Shown here in pieces: positions 9,835-19,363 of a stretch of DNA of 64,000 bases. Below the pieces are notes generated by a model that was not told the DNA's origin, did not search any database, and saw only the letters and a program-made list of their open reading frames with translations. The translations under genes were made by a program, and so were the position numbers. The stretch comes from Paenibacillus glucanolyticus NBRC 15330 (GTDB lineage: Bacteria; Bacillota; Bacilli; Paenibacillales; Paenibacillaceae). Where the stretch lies: NCBI RefSeq assembly GCF_004000885.1, contig NZ_BIMC01000009.1:62001-126000 (forward strand), in the 5' to 3' direction. The number at the start of each line of letters is the position of its first letter. Positions within the stretch are counted from its first letter, which is position 1.

Positions 9835-10386
9835 TTACTCATTCCATTCCCCTCCCGCTGACCTAACGAGAAACAGAACTGTAATTTCAGCAACCATCAC
9901 CAGAAGTGAGCAGATGAAAATAACAGACATCATATCCCCCGAATCCAGATTCAGCATGAATGGGTACAGGATAAGCAATAACAGCTGCCCAGCCATAAAC
10001 AGGTGCAGCCGGAAGCGGGCTTTCCTATCCAATTCGGATTCCGTGCCTGTATAATGAGCTTGAATCCCTCTGCAGATACCGTAAATCAATGCCGTATGCA
10101 GGAGCACGGCAGGCAGTAGAATGAACAGGTTCTTAACCGATTGCATGTGCACGCTGCCCATTGCGACCTCGGGGAACCAAAATAATGAAGCCGCCGACCA
10201 CACCAGCAGCAGCCAAGCCGACAGATGTCCCAGCCTAAAATATCCGTTCAATCGCTGCAGCCGCCATAACCCTGAGGCAATCAGCAGATACCCCAGCATA
10301 TCGGGCAGCATATCCACCATTTCAACCTTCAGATCGATGAGTACAAAGAGCAGCCCCCAGAGTATACGATACCAAGCTCTTCTCAT
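9835..10386 (-). CDS. Hypothetical multi-pass membrane protein
   Basis: A 183-residue protein with about five or six hydrophobic helices, starting MRRAWYRILWGLLFVLIDLK. The start ATG overlaps the stop of the upstream gene (10383-11288) by 4 bases, so the two are translationally coupled and probably act together at the membrane. Similar small proteins occur in Bacillales, but I cannot name a function. Confidence 0.65.
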   Translation of the reverse strand: MRRAWYRILWGLLFVLIDLKVEMVDMLPDMLGYLLIASGLWRLQRLNGYFRLGHLSAWLLLVWSAASLFWFPEVAMGSVHMQSVKNLFILLPAVLLHTALIYGICRGIQAHYTGTESELDRKARFRLHLFMAGQLLLLILYPFMLNLDSGDMMSVIFICSLLVMVAEITVLFLVRSAGGEWNE

Positions 10387-11288
10387 AATCCCTTCCTTCT
10401 TTCGCGGACATATGCCGTCATTTCTTTATCGGTCGGACTTGGATGATAAGGTATGATCGTATCTTCCTGCCAGGTGCCCTGTCCTTCCTCCGTAAACGTT
10501 GTTCTCAGCATTAACTGATACACCTGCATACTCTTCTCACGAGACGGCATATTAAATTGATGGCTGATCCTAAAAGAGTCCCCTTGATTCATCTTCGCTG
10601 GAAGCTGTATCTCCTGAATAGGCATACCGCTCTGTTCCATCTGTAATTCCGAGGGCAGCGGGCGGTAACTGATACCGAGCACTTGACCCGGGATATCGGC
10701 ATAGATTTGCAAAGCTCCTTCTTCTTCTGCGATATCCAGAAACTTCGAGGAGAACGCTGTTAACTGAAGCGGCCGCTTGATGACCGCGGAGTTGTATCCC
10801 GAGTGATCCGACGAGGATCCAACGGAGGTCCACTCCACGGGTTTGACTTCGTTATATGTACCAGGCCAAATGTAAATTTCGCCTACGTCCACCTGTTCCG
10901 AGGTTCCATCGGAGTAAAGCGCGGTGATCTCGCGGACAAGCACTGGCTCCTTAAGCAGCTCTTCCGCCACGCCCTGCCCTCGAGCAGGGTTATTTAAATT
11001 CACCATCATTTTCCCTAGATACTGCCTTTGGTACTCTGCATATTTGGGATAAGGTGTCACGATCTGTTCAGGGTAACCCTCGATCCGAATGGTGCTCAGG
11101 GTCTTATCGGCTCGTTTGTCCTCTATATAATACAAGTCAAACACGTGCCCTTCCCTATCCGATGTCTCAACATGATGCGCAAGGAATACCGTACTTCCCA
11201 GTTGATTGGCTTCATAATACCAGACATTTCCGATCCAACTGCAGGCAACCAGCAGGATGGCGAGCACATAATACCACTTCTTGCTCAT
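10383..11288 (-). CDS. Hypothetical exported protein, possible lipoprotein
   Basis: A 301-residue protein with a short positive start (MSKKW), a hydrophobic stretch and LLVAC at residues 12-16, which fits a lipobox. Alternatively the hydrophobic segment is a signal anchor, since it continues past the Cys. The rest is soluble, acidic and beta-rich, with no motif I recognise. It is the first gene of a two-gene operon with the small membrane protein that follows. ATG 11288 follows an AAGGAGGGG-like site. Confidence 0.65.
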   Translation of the reverse strand: MSKKWYYVLAILLVACSWIGNVWYYEANQLGSTVFLAHHVETSDREGHVFDLYYIEDKRADKTLSTIRIEGYPEQIVTPYPKYAEYQRQYLGKMMVNLNNPARGQGVAEELLKEPVLVREITALYSDGTSEQVDVGEIYIWPGTYNEVKPVEWTSVGSSSDHSGYNSAVIKRPLQLTAFSSKFLDIAEEEGALQIYADIPGQVLGISYRPLPSELQMEQSGMPIQEIQLPAKMNQGDSFRISHQFNMPSREKSMQVYQLMLRTTFTEEGQGTWQEDTIIPYHPSPTDKEMTAYVRERRKGL

Positions 11289-11479
11289 GGCCCCTCCTTA
11301 TGTATCATGCGTTTGTTCATATTCTTTAACTATATTAACACGTAAATATAATAAGGGGGTTTGCACAGCGTTAATTTTTCGGTGCGTTTCTCCGGAGGGG
11401 CTCTCGAATTGAAATTTGAAATAAGGAAGTCGATTCATGGACAGACTATTTGAAGCAATCGAAATCAAGGAAGGTGTCC

Positions 11480-11821
11480 ATGATGAATCCATCCATCGAA
11501 GAAATTACGAATTGGCTTGAATCCAAGAGCAGCCACACCCTTCACATATCCAAGGAAGAAGACAAAGATCAGGACCAGATTGAATTACAGCTGGAACGAT
11601 TGGAGCATCATCAGCATCAGGAGCCGTCCATTGACGGTTATGGGGATCGCAGCGCTTTGCTGCTGCACGGTTCCGGTGTTGTCATGACTGCGGGCCACAC
11701 AGCACCGCTGCCAACCAACGCCTATGTCATCGGGCTGGATGGGCTTAAAGCTGCGGAGATCCACGACAATCATGTCGTACTCACAACGGAGCGTGGTACT
11801 TACACCATCAAGGCAACCTGA
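11480..11821 (+). CDS. Hypothetical small cytoplasmic protein
   Basis: A 113-residue protein. AAGGAAGGTG lies a few bases before the ATG pair at 11480/11483, which decides the start over an upstream in-frame ATG (11450). The N-terminal half is acidic and rich in His and Gln; the C-terminal half (about 55-113) is beta-like with GHTAPLPTNAYVIGLDG. No signal peptide or membrane segment. It is followed immediately by a strong terminator, so it is monocistronic. Function unknown. Confidence 0.65.
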   Translation: MMNPSIEEITNWLESKSSHTLHISKEEDKDQDQIELQLERLEHHQHQEPSIDGYGDRSALLLHGSGVVMTAGHTAPLPTNAYVIGLDGLKAAEIHDNHVVLTTERGTYTIKAT

Positions 11822-11843
11822 CGCAGCCGAATTGAAAAACGCC

Positions 11844-11880
11844 AAGAACCGCCAGCATGATTCATCTGGCGGTTCTTTTA
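11844..11880 (+). terminator. Rho-independent terminator
   Basis: A perfect 12-bp stem (AAGAACCGCCAG, loop of 10, CTGGCGGTTCTT) ends in TTTTA. It lies 22 bases after the stop of the 113-residue protein gene. Confidence 0.88.
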
Positions 11881-12129
11881 GGCTGTTTGCACGCTGGTGC
11901 TCAAACGAACGAAAAGGTACATAAAAAGGCTACACAACATCCCTATTCTCGCTTGTATCTCCACATATGTTTCTGGACATCTCCATGCATCGCAGGGATG
12001 GCCAATCCCGCGTCTGAACGGCCCTCGGTCCCAGCATATAGCGATGGGCCGTTTCGCGCTGGCACTCAGCAAGCAGCGCAGGCTTCTGCCACCTAACCAG
12101 AGTCCCATTTTTTCTCTTCCTGGACCTGT
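11881..12129. other. Intergenic region downstream of the first GH42 gene
   Basis: No gene is supported. An inverted pair AACGGCCC/GGGCCGTT with a loop of about 21 bases lies near 12020-12056 but lacks a T-run, so I do not call it a terminator. Confidence 0.4.
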
Positions 12130-14169
12130 TTAAGACTGGGCAGCGGACCGTTTCAGGATCATAACGTCCCTTCCCGGAATCGTAACATGACCTGAAACCT
12201 GCCGGTTGCTCAGAAGATCGAATAGCTTGGCAGAACCTGCATCGAACGTCATCTCTTCGGCGTTGTGGTTCAATACGAACAGGTAGGAACCTCCATCCTT
12301 CACCCGTTCCGTAACCTCTACCCCGGTTGGTGTATTCAGCAGCGGCTTCACCCCCTGCTCTTCGCACAGATTAGCAAGAAAGCCCTGCAGGAACTTCGAA
12401 TCCGGGCTGCTGGCTACATAATAGGCCAGTCCCTCTCCAAACCTATTCCTGGTTACAACAGGAGTTCCTTTATAGAAATCAGAACCGTACCCAGCCAGAA
12501 CCTCCGCTGTCTCCGCATGGATGACATCGCACAGCAATCCACAAGGATAACTTCCACGCAGTGATCCCCATTCCTGATTCCATTCGATCTGATTGTGCTG
12601 CCCAGGAAGTAGGGCATCGATCTCTTCAGCCCAGATTCCCATCACGTGGCGCAGCTCGCCAGGATGACCTCCAAGGGTCACAAGATCGTTCTCGTTGACG
12701 ATGCCGCTGAAGAAAGTGGTCACAAAGGTTCCTCCCCGGGATACGAATTGCTCCACACGCCGGGCTACACCCGGTTTCACCATATACATTACGGGCGCAA
12801 CCACCACATCATACTTGCCCAGATCCTCTTCAACACCGATGATATCGGTCTGAATATTCAACTGGTACAGCGCGTCGTAGTATTTATGAACCTCGTCCAC
12901 ATAGTTCAGGGCTTTGGAAGGTCCGCTTGAAAGCTCCAGCGCCCAGCGGTTCTCCCAATCATACATAATCGCCACCTTGGCGTTCGAGCGGGAACCGAGC
13001 AGCTGGTCTCCGAGCTGCTGCAGCTCTGCGCCCAGCTCCGCGCATTCCCGAAAGACGCGGGTATGCTCATGCCCCACGTGCTCAATCAACGCGCCGTGGA
13101 ACTTCTCGCAGGCCCCCACGGAACGGCGCAGCTGAAAGAACATCACCGTATCTGCGCCATGGGCTACAGCCTGGTAGCTCCACAATCTCATCACGCCGGG
13201 GCGCTTCGCGGAATTGTAAGGCGACCAGTTCTGAACGCTCGGGGTCTGCTCCATCAGCATGAATGGCTGGCCGCTTTTCAAGCCCCGCATCAGGTTATGG
13301 GACATCGCCGTAAAGCTTACCGGCGTATCGATTGCGGGATAGTTGTCCCAGGACACAACATCCATATGCTTCGCCCACTCGAAGTAATCCAGCTCCGGAT
13401 AAAAGCCCATCAGATTCGTGGTCACCGGCATGTCCGGGGTAATCTTCTTCAGTTCATCCCGTTCGAGGCGATAGCAAGCAAGCAGGCTGTCCGACTGGAA
13501 GCGACGGTAGTCCAGCGATATCCCCTGGAAGAACGTCCGGTTCCCGCCAAACTCTTCGCTGAGTGCATTCGGCACCACAATTTCGTCCCACTCGTAAAGG
13601 GTATGGCCCCAGAATCCGGTATTCCAGGCGGCATTCAGTTTATCGAGCGTCCCGTAACGCTCTTTCAGCCAAATACGGAACTGCGATTCGCAGTTATCAC
13701 AATAACAATAGCCGCCATACTCATTGGAGACATGCCAGATCACGAGTGCCGGATGATCCTTGTACCGCTCAGCCAGCTTGCGCGCCATCAGCGCAGAATA
13801 TTTGCGATACGTCGGGCTGTTTGGACATGAGTTGTGGCGCCCTCCGAATTTGCGCTTGCGTCCATCGTAATCCACTCGGAGAATGTCCGGATATTTCTTG
13901 GCCATCCAGGCAGGATGCGCCCCCGTGCTTGTTGCCAGGCAGACATGGACCCCTTCCTCTGCCAGACGATCCATAATTTCATCCAGCCATGTGAAATCGT
14001 AGCTATGCTCATCGCGCTGTGTTTTTGCCCAGGAGAATACGTTGAGAGTTGCCACATCGACCCCTGCCAGCTCAAACATCCGCAGATCTTCTTCCATCGT
14101 GGCCTTATCCCATTGCTCGGGGTTATAGTCTCCGCCATACCATATCTTCGGAACACGCTGATTTATCAT
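12130..14169 (-). CDS. GH42 beta-galactosidase (copy 1)
   Basis: A 679-residue glycoside hydrolase family 42 enzyme, normal length, with no signal peptide. GH42 releases terminal beta-galactose by a retaining mechanism. The acid/base is E150 (WHVSNEYGG) and the nucleophile E307 (LMEQTPSVQNW). A four-cysteine zinc site is present (C115, then C155, C157, C160 in YCYCDNC). Start ATG 14169 follows AAAGGAGG; an in-frame upstream ATG at 14211 has no such site. It lies just downstream of a sugar importer (14325-17400), separated by a terminator, and is closely similar along its length to the GH42 gene at 21969-24002. In context I infer cytoplasmic removal of galactose from imported oligosaccharides. 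Confidence 0.95.
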   Translation of the reverse strand: MINQRVPKIWYGGDYNPEQWDKATMEEDLRMFELAGVDVATLNVFSWAKTQRDEHSYDFTWLDEIMDRLAEEGVHVCLATSTGAHPAWMAKKYPDILRVDYDGRKRKFGGRHNSCPNSPTYRKYSALMARKLAERYKDHPALVIWHVSNEYGGYCYCDNCESQFRIWLKERYGTLDKLNAAWNTGFWGHTLYEWDEIVVPNALSEEFGGNRTFFQGISLDYRRFQSDSLLACYRLERDELKKITPDMPVTTNLMGFYPELDYFEWAKHMDVVSWDNYPAIDTPVSFTAMSHNLMRGLKSGQPFMLMEQTPSVQNWSPYNSAKRPGVMRLWSYQAVAHGADTVMFFQLRRSVGACEKFHGALIEHVGHEHTRVFRECAELGAELQQLGDQLLGSRSNAKVAIMYDWENRWALELSSGPSKALNYVDEVHKYYDALYQLNIQTDIIGVEEDLGKYDVVVAPVMYMVKPGVARRVEQFVSRGGTFVTTFFSGIVNENDLVTLGGHPGELRHVMGIWAEEIDALLPGQHNQIEWNQEWGSLRGSYPCGLLCDVIHAETAEVLAGYGSDFYKGTPVVTRNRFGEGLAYYVASSPDSKFLQGFLANLCEEQGVKPLLNTPTGVEVTERVKDGGSYLFVLNHNAEEMTFDAGSAKLFDLLSNRQVSGHVTIPGRDVMILKRSAAQS

Positions 14170-14232
14170 AGAATTGCCTCCTTTATGAGTGTCCAATAAG
14201 AAAAACGTCAATCGATGTTGATAATCTGTCTA

Positions 14233-14285
14233 AAAGAAAAGAGGCACCATCCCTTGTATCTAAGAACAAGGGATCATACCTCTTA
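14233..14285 (-). terminator. Terminator of the first sugar-importer operon
   Basis: A long two-part stem: outer AAGAGG/CCTCTT and inner TCCCTTGT/ACAAGGGA around an 8-base loop, followed on the minus strand by TTTCTTTT. It lies between the importer binding-protein gene and the GH42 gene, so the hydrolase either has its own promoter or relies on read-through. Confidence 0.8.
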
Positions 14286-14324
14286 TGAAAGATCTACTTA
14301 CACATTACGAGCACTACCTGCCGC

Positions 14325-15611
14325 TTACTTGCTCAGGCTGTCCCAAGACGTCTGCATGTCTTCAAGCATCTTGTTTGCGTCGGACTTGCCTGCAAAGAAC
14401 GCCTGCATGGAGCCTGAGAATTCCTGCGCTACCCCGTCAGGGAACTTGGCAGATTGTCTTGGCAGCACTTTTCCGGCTTGGACGTATTCCCACACAGCCG
14501 AGCCCAGGTCGCCCATATCTTCCGGCGTCGCTTCGATGGTTGTTAATGCCGGAATGAATTTGAATTTCTTCACGATGTACTCTTTACCGATATCGGATGT
14601 GACAAACCAGTTGAGGAAGATCTTTGCTTCTTCCTTCGATGCGGAATCCTTGTTGATAACAAGGTTCGCAGGAACGCCCACGTTCAGCTTATCATTTTGC
14701 TCCGCATTGTCGCCAAGCGGCATCGGCAGATAGCCGAGATTCAGATCAGGGTTGATGGCATCGATCTCGGTTTGGGACCAGTTGCCATTCTGCATCATGG
14801 CTGTTTTTTCGGTGGCCAGCAGGGAAATCGCCGTGTTGTAGTCCGTAGTCAGCGGGTTCTTGTTGCCATGATCCAAGGTCAACTGCATCAGCTTGGCCCA
14901 CTCTTCGAACTTCGCATTGCCTGCAAATTTTTGCGTTCCGTCATTCAAGCCCTGAATAAATGCATTCGGATCATCCTGCTGGGCAAATGCCGGGTTAATG
15001 CCCTGGTTGCCGATCAACCACCACTCCTGGTAAGCGTTCGCAAAAGGAGTGGTGCCAGCAGCTTCCAGTTTCTTCGCAGCTTCCTCCAGCTGTGCATAGG
15101 TTTTCGGGAGCTCGGTAATGCCTGCTTGCTCAAACAAATCTTTATTGTAGATATAACCCCATCCTTCAAGGTTCATCGGCATGCCGTATACTTTACCGTC
15201 TTTGGTCATCGGCTCCTTCGCCATCTCGACCAGATCGTTCACCCAAGGCTGGTCGGACAAGTCCTCCAGACGGTCGATCCACATCTCCATCTCGGCATCG
15301 CCGCCATTGGAGAAAATATCAGGCGCATCGTTGGACGCAAATTTGGTCTTCAGTGCAGCGCCATAGTCCGCACCGCCGCCTACCGTTTGAATATCCAGCT
15401 TGATGTTCGGGTATTCCTTCTCAAATTCCACCTTGAGCTCATTCAAGCCATCCACGATTTCGGTTTTGAATTGGAAAATCTTAACCGTCTTGACTTCACC
15501 AGAGGCCCCGTCCGAGCTCCCTCCCTGACTTCCCTCCGACTTGCCGCCGCACGCTGCCAGCAGCATGGAGAAAGCCAGCAGCATCACAAGTGATAATTTC
15601 ATTTTGTTCAT
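14325..15611 (-). CDS. Sugar ABC transporter substrate-binding lipoprotein
   Basis: A 428-residue family 1 extracellular solute-binding protein. The signal peptide ends in a lipobox, LLAACGGK (C~21), so it should be a lipid-anchored receptor on the outer face of the membrane. Later segments (TPFANAYQEWWLIGNQG, KTAMMQNGNWSQ) are typical of oligosaccharide-binding members. It is followed in transcription by no further importer gene: order is permease F, permease G, binding protein. The adjacent divergent two-component genes probably control it. The substrate is inferred from the locus (galactose- or xyloglucan-type oligosaccharides), not from sequence. Confidence 0.9.
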   Translation of the reverse strand: MNKMKLSLVMLLAFSMLLAACGGKSEGSQGGSSDGASGEVKTVKIFQFKTEIVDGLNELKVEFEKEYPNIKLDIQTVGGGADYGAALKTKFASNDAPDIFSNGGDAEMEMWIDRLEDLSDQPWVNDLVEMAKEPMTKDGKVYGMPMNLEGWGYIYNKDLFEQAGITELPKTYAQLEEAAKKLEAAGTTPFANAYQEWWLIGNQGINPAFAQQDDPNAFIQGLNDGTQKFAGNAKFEEWAKLMQLTLDHGNKNPLTTDYNTAISLLATEKTAMMQNGNWSQTEIDAINPDLNLGYLPMPLGDNAEQNDKLNVGVPANLVINKDSASKEEAKIFLNWFVTSDIGKEYIVKKFKFIPALTTIEATPEDMGDLGSAVWEYVQAGKVLPRQSAKFPDGVAQEFSGSMQAFFAGKSDANKMLEDMQTSWDSLSK

Positions 15612-15678
15612 CTTACTACCCCCTAGTAATGTTTATATATAAATGATGGAAAACCAATGTAGGAAACGTCCGGCTGCC

Positions 15679-16518
15679 CTACCCCTTAACGGAGCCGGCA
15701 GCGACGCCTTCAACGATATACTTCTGCAATGACAGGAAGAAGATGATAATCGGCGTAATGCCCAGCACCAGAGCCGGCAGCGCCATGTCCCATTGCTTCG
15801 AGTACTGCCCGAAGAATGCAAAGGTTGCGAGCGGAATGGTACGCAGCTCCGGACTTTGCAGGATCAAGGATGGCAGCAGGTAGTCATTCCAGACCCAGAG
15901 ACAGTTCAGGATGATGACCGTCACCATCATAGGTTTCAGCATAGGCAAAACGATCCTGGCAAATACCTTGAACGGGGAAGCTCCGTCCACCGTAGCAGCC
16001 TCTTCGATTTCAAGTGGTATCCCCTTCACAAAACCATGGAACAGAAAGACCGACAGCGGTATGCCGAGGCCCAGATAGCTGAGAATCAAGCCTACGATGC
16101 TGTTGTTAACGCCCAGGAAGTTAATGACCTGAAGAAGTGGAATCATAATGGATTGGAACGGAATGACCATAGCGGATACAAACAGCATGAACACGATGCG
16201 ATTGAATCTTGTATTGGACCGAACCATCCGGTAAGCGGCCATCGCGCTCAGCAAGGCGATGATCAGGTTGCTGATGACCGTAATGATGATGGAATTCGTG
16301 AATGCTTCCGGGAAGCGGGTCATTTCCCATGCCTTGCTGTAATTGTCAAAGTGAAACGCAGTCGGCCAATTGGCCGCATCCACCATAATATCCCCCAGCG
16401 ATTTAACCGAGTTCACCAGCAGGAAATAAAAAGGCGCCAGAAAGATCAGAGCCACAACCACCATAACAATCTGCAATACGATATGGGAAGCCGACATCGG
16501 AGGTTTCTTCGTTCTCAC
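15679..16518 (-). CDS. Carbohydrate ABC transporter permease (MalG-type)
   Basis: A 279-residue inner-membrane permease with six helices and the ATPase-contact EAA loop EEAATVDGASPFKVFARIVLP. The C-terminal SVKG is typical of the MalG group. It begins with GTG at 16518, directly after the upstream TAA, and the ribosome site AAGGAGG lies inside the end of the upstream permease gene. It pairs with the permease at 16519-17400. No ATPase gene belongs to this operon, so it probably uses a shared MsmX-type ATPase. Confidence 0.93.
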   Translation of the reverse strand: MRTKKPPMSASHIVLQIVMVVVALIFLAPFYFLLVNSVKSLGDIMVDAANWPTAFHFDNYSKAWEMTRFPEAFTNSIIITVISNLIIALLSAMAAYRMVRSNTRFNRIVFMLFVSAMVIPFQSIMIPLLQVINFLGVNNSIVGLILSYLGLGIPLSVFLFHGFVKGIPLEIEEAATVDGASPFKVFARIVLPMLKPMMVTVIILNCLWVWNDYLLPSLILQSPELRTIPLATFAFFGQYSKQWDMALPALVLGITPIIIFFLSLQKYIVEGVAAGSVKG

Positions 16519-17400
16519 TTAAGCTTCAACCTCCTTCTGTTTCGTTAATCGGACTTGAATGAGCGTGATGACCGCAACAACGAGGAAGAAAATCAAAGAT
16601 TTGGCTGTCCCGAGTCCATACCGGTTATTCAGGAACGCCTCGTTGTACACATTCATGGCCAGTGACTCCGTGGAGCGATACGGTCCGCCTTTTGTGAGGG
16701 ACAGGTTCAAATCGAACATTTTGAATGACCATGAGATCGCCAGGAACAAACAGACGGTGACCGCTGGCATAATGAGCGGAACGATGATGCTCTTCAGCAC
16801 CTGGAAGCGGTTCGCCCCATCAATTTCAGCGGCTTCCATCACTTCCTTGGATACATTCGTAATGGACGCAATGTAGATGACCATCAGATAGCCTGACGAC
16901 TGCCATACGAATACCATCACAATCCCCCAAAAGCCGGTCACTTCGTCTCCCAGCCATGGAAGATTAAAGAACGGAATTCCCGTAACCTCGCCAACGGTTG
17001 CAAAGCCCTTCACGAAGATAAACTGCCAGATGAAACCGAGCAGCAATCCGCCGATCACATTCGGCATAAAGAAGATCGTCCGCAGCCAGTTGCGCGCCCG
17101 GATGTTTTTTGTCAAGAAGTAGGCCAGGAAAAAACCGACCACATTCGTTAGAAGCACACCCACGATCGTAAACCTGGTGGTGAACCAGAACGACTGTGCG
17201 AATGCGCTGTCATTTGTGAAAATCTGTTTGAAATTGTCCAGCCCCACCCATTCGACATTCCCCGATACACCATTCCAGTTGGTGAACGAGTAATACATCC
17301 CCATCACAAATGGGATAATGATCGTAATACCGAAAAACAGCAGCGCGGGTCCGATATAAACCAACTGCTGCGTCAAGGCAGCCGTTCTCTTGCTGTTCAT
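16519..17400 (-). CDS. Carbohydrate ABC transporter permease (MalF-type)
   Basis: A 293-residue permease with six helices and the EAA loop MEAAEIDGANRFQVLKSIIVP. It is the first gene of the importer operon; ATG 17400 follows GGAGGGGG. A divergent histidine kinase gene starts 124 bases away. The fold and length match sugar permeases of the MalF/LacF/UgpA group. Confidence 0.93.
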   Translation of the reverse strand: MNSKRTAALTQQLVYIGPALLFFGITIIIPFVMGMYYSFTNWNGVSGNVEWVGLDNFKQIFTNDSAFAQSFWFTTRFTIVGVLLTNVVGFFLAYFLTKNIRARNWLRTIFFMPNVIGGLLLGFIWQFIFVKGFATVGEVTGIPFFNLPWLGDEVTGFWGIVMVFVWQSSGYLMVIYIASITNVSKEVMEAAEIDGANRFQVLKSIIVPLIMPAVTVCLFLAISWSFKMFDLNLSLTKGGPYRSTESLAMNVYNEAFLNNRYGLGTAKSLIFFLVVAVITLIQVRLTKQKEVEA

Positions 17401-17524
17401 GTAAATCCCCCTCCGCTCGTCCTATCGTTTCTCTATCCATTTCTCTATGATTTAATTATGCTAAGATGAAGACCCTGGCACTACCATAGGATGTGAACTA
17501 ATTGGTATAGAAAATTGATCGGCG

Positions 17525-19363
17525 GTGAAAATATTGAACTGGAACAGCATACGCACTAAATTAATTACCTTCATGATCATGGCTACCATCATTCCGACCA
17601 CCATCTCCATGATCATCAGTTATGTCATGACAACCAACTCGCTCAAGGAACGGGCGGTTGTTGAGAATATGAACCTTCTCTATCAGGGACGGTTGAATTT
17701 GGAGAGCTATCTGGAAGACATGAACCGTAATTCCCTTACGGTTTATTCGGATCCGGATTTTTTCCGCAGCCTCTATTACAGCCACGAGAATATCAATGCC
17801 AGCGGCAGGCAATCCGCTACGCTGCAATCGATCAATAAAGCTATAAGCGGCGCAAGGCAGGTCTATCTCTATGTTGACGGCAAAAGAGAAGCTACGTTGT
17901 TCGCGCAGGATATCGCCAGAAAGACAAGCGATGTCGCACTTTATCCCGAAATACCCGATCTAAAGAACCATACGGTGTCCATTCAGCCTCCCCATCCCCT
18001 TCACACATACGGCTTTCAATTAGCCTATCCTTATGAAGCCGATCAACAAGTATTCACGATGTACCGAGTCATTGAACGAGTCCCTTCTTCGGAACGATTG
18101 GGTATTCTCGCCATTGATCTGAATATGAATTTCCTCAGCCGAATTAGCGGTCAGCTGTTTCAGCCCGAGCATGAGCAGCTCTATATTGTGAATGAAGACG
18201 GTCATGTCATGTATTCCGGTAACGAAACCACGCTGGGTCGGCAGATCCAGGAAGACTGGTATAGCAAAATAAAGGAATCCGGCCACAAGGAAGGTCATTT
18301 CGAATATAACAACAAAATCTATTTATATAACAATATCAAGACGTCTGTCAGCGACTGGACAATGATTAAGGAAATTCCGTCCTCCTATATTCTGAGCAGC
18401 GCGGAAAAAGCGGCATTTGTCAACATTTCGCTGTTAGGCGTGTCCTTGATCCTCATCATCATCGCCATGATCTGGATCTCGGTGTACATCACAGCACCGA
18501 TTCGACAATTGGTTGGACTCATGAGCCAAGTGAAAAGCGGACGAATGACCGTTGATATCTCCTCCGACCGCAAAGACGAAATCGGAACCCTGCATCGCAG
18601 ATTCGGCAGCATGATGGATACGATCAACAACCTTATTTTGCAGGAATATAAGCTGAAACTCGCGAACCGGACCAATCAGCTCCGGGCGCTGCAGGCCCAG
18701 GTAAACCCGCATTTTATGAACAATGCACTGCAAACGATCGGAACGCTTGCGCTGGAGCATGGGATGAAGAGGATTTACTCCCTGATCTCGGCCTTGGCCC
18801 GAATGATGAGATACAGCATGTACAACACCGACAAACCGGTCACACTGAGCACAGAGCTTGATCATATCCACGATTATGTCGAGCTGCAAAAAGAGAGATT
18901 TGAGAATCAGTTCGACTTCCGTTACGATGTGGATGAGTCGACTTTGCAGGTGTTGATACCGAAGATGCTGGTTCAGCCGCTGATCGAGAACTTTTTCAAG
19001 CATGGGATGAACCCTCTGACACAAGACAATTACATCGCATTAAAAAGCCGCCGCCTCTCGGCCTCCATCGTGCAGATCGCGGTCGAGGATAACGGAAACG
19101 GAATGCAGGATGAGAAATTCCAAGCACTCCAGGAACACTTATTATTGATGGAAGAGATGGATTTGGAACAGCTGCAGGTTCATTCCGAGATGGAAGCGGA
19201 AGACAGCAGCGGAATTGGGCTCATCAACATCATGACAAGGCTCAGGCTGTATTATCGCGGAAAATCCAAATTCAACATCGAAAACAACCAGCCTCACGGC
19301 TTTCGGGTTGTGCTGACTATAAATGTGGAAGGTGAAACGGATGAAGGCATTAATCGTGGATGA
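17525..19363 (+). CDS. Sensor histidine kinase, YesM-type
   Basis: A 612-residue membrane kinase. A first transmembrane helix near residues 12-35 is followed by an extracellular sensor of about 260 residues, a second helix near 298-320, a HAMP domain and a His_kinase/HATPase module. The phosphorylated His lies in QVNPHFMNNALQTIG. HATPase motifs follow: LIENFFKHG (N box) and EDNGNGM. It overlaps the response regulator gene by 23 bases. Such pairs typically sense extracellular oligosaccharides and activate the adjacent importer. The start is GTG 17525; TTG 17534, with GGTGA before it, is an alternative. Confidence 0.9.
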   Translation: MKILNWNSIRTKLITFMIMATIIPTTISMIISYVMTTNSLKERAVVENMNLLYQGRLNLESYLEDMNRNSLTVYSDPDFFRSLYYSHENINASGRQSATLQSINKAISGARQVYLYVDGKREATLFAQDIARKTSDVALYPEIPDLKNHTVSIQPPHPLHTYGFQLAYPYEADQQVFTMYRVIERVPSSERLGILAIDLNMNFLSRISGQLFQPEHEQLYIVNEDGHVMYSGNETTLGRQIQEDWYSKIKESGHKEGHFEYNNKIYLYNNIKTSVSDWTMIKEIPSSYILSSAEKAAFVNISLLGVSLILIIIAMIWISVYITAPIRQLVGLMSQVKSGRMTVDISSDRKDEIGTLHRRFGSMMDTINNLILQEYKLKLANRTNQLRALQAQVNPHFMNNALQTIGTLALEHGMKRIYSLISALARMMRYSMYNTDKPVTLSTELDHIHDYVELQKERFENQFDFRYDVDESTLQVLIPKMLVQPLIENFFKHGMNPLTQDNYIALKSRRLSASIVQIAVEDNGNGMQDEKFQALQEHLLLMEEMDLEQLQVHSEMEAEDSSGIGLINIMTRLRLYYRGKSKFNIENNQPHGFRVVLTINVEGETDEGINRG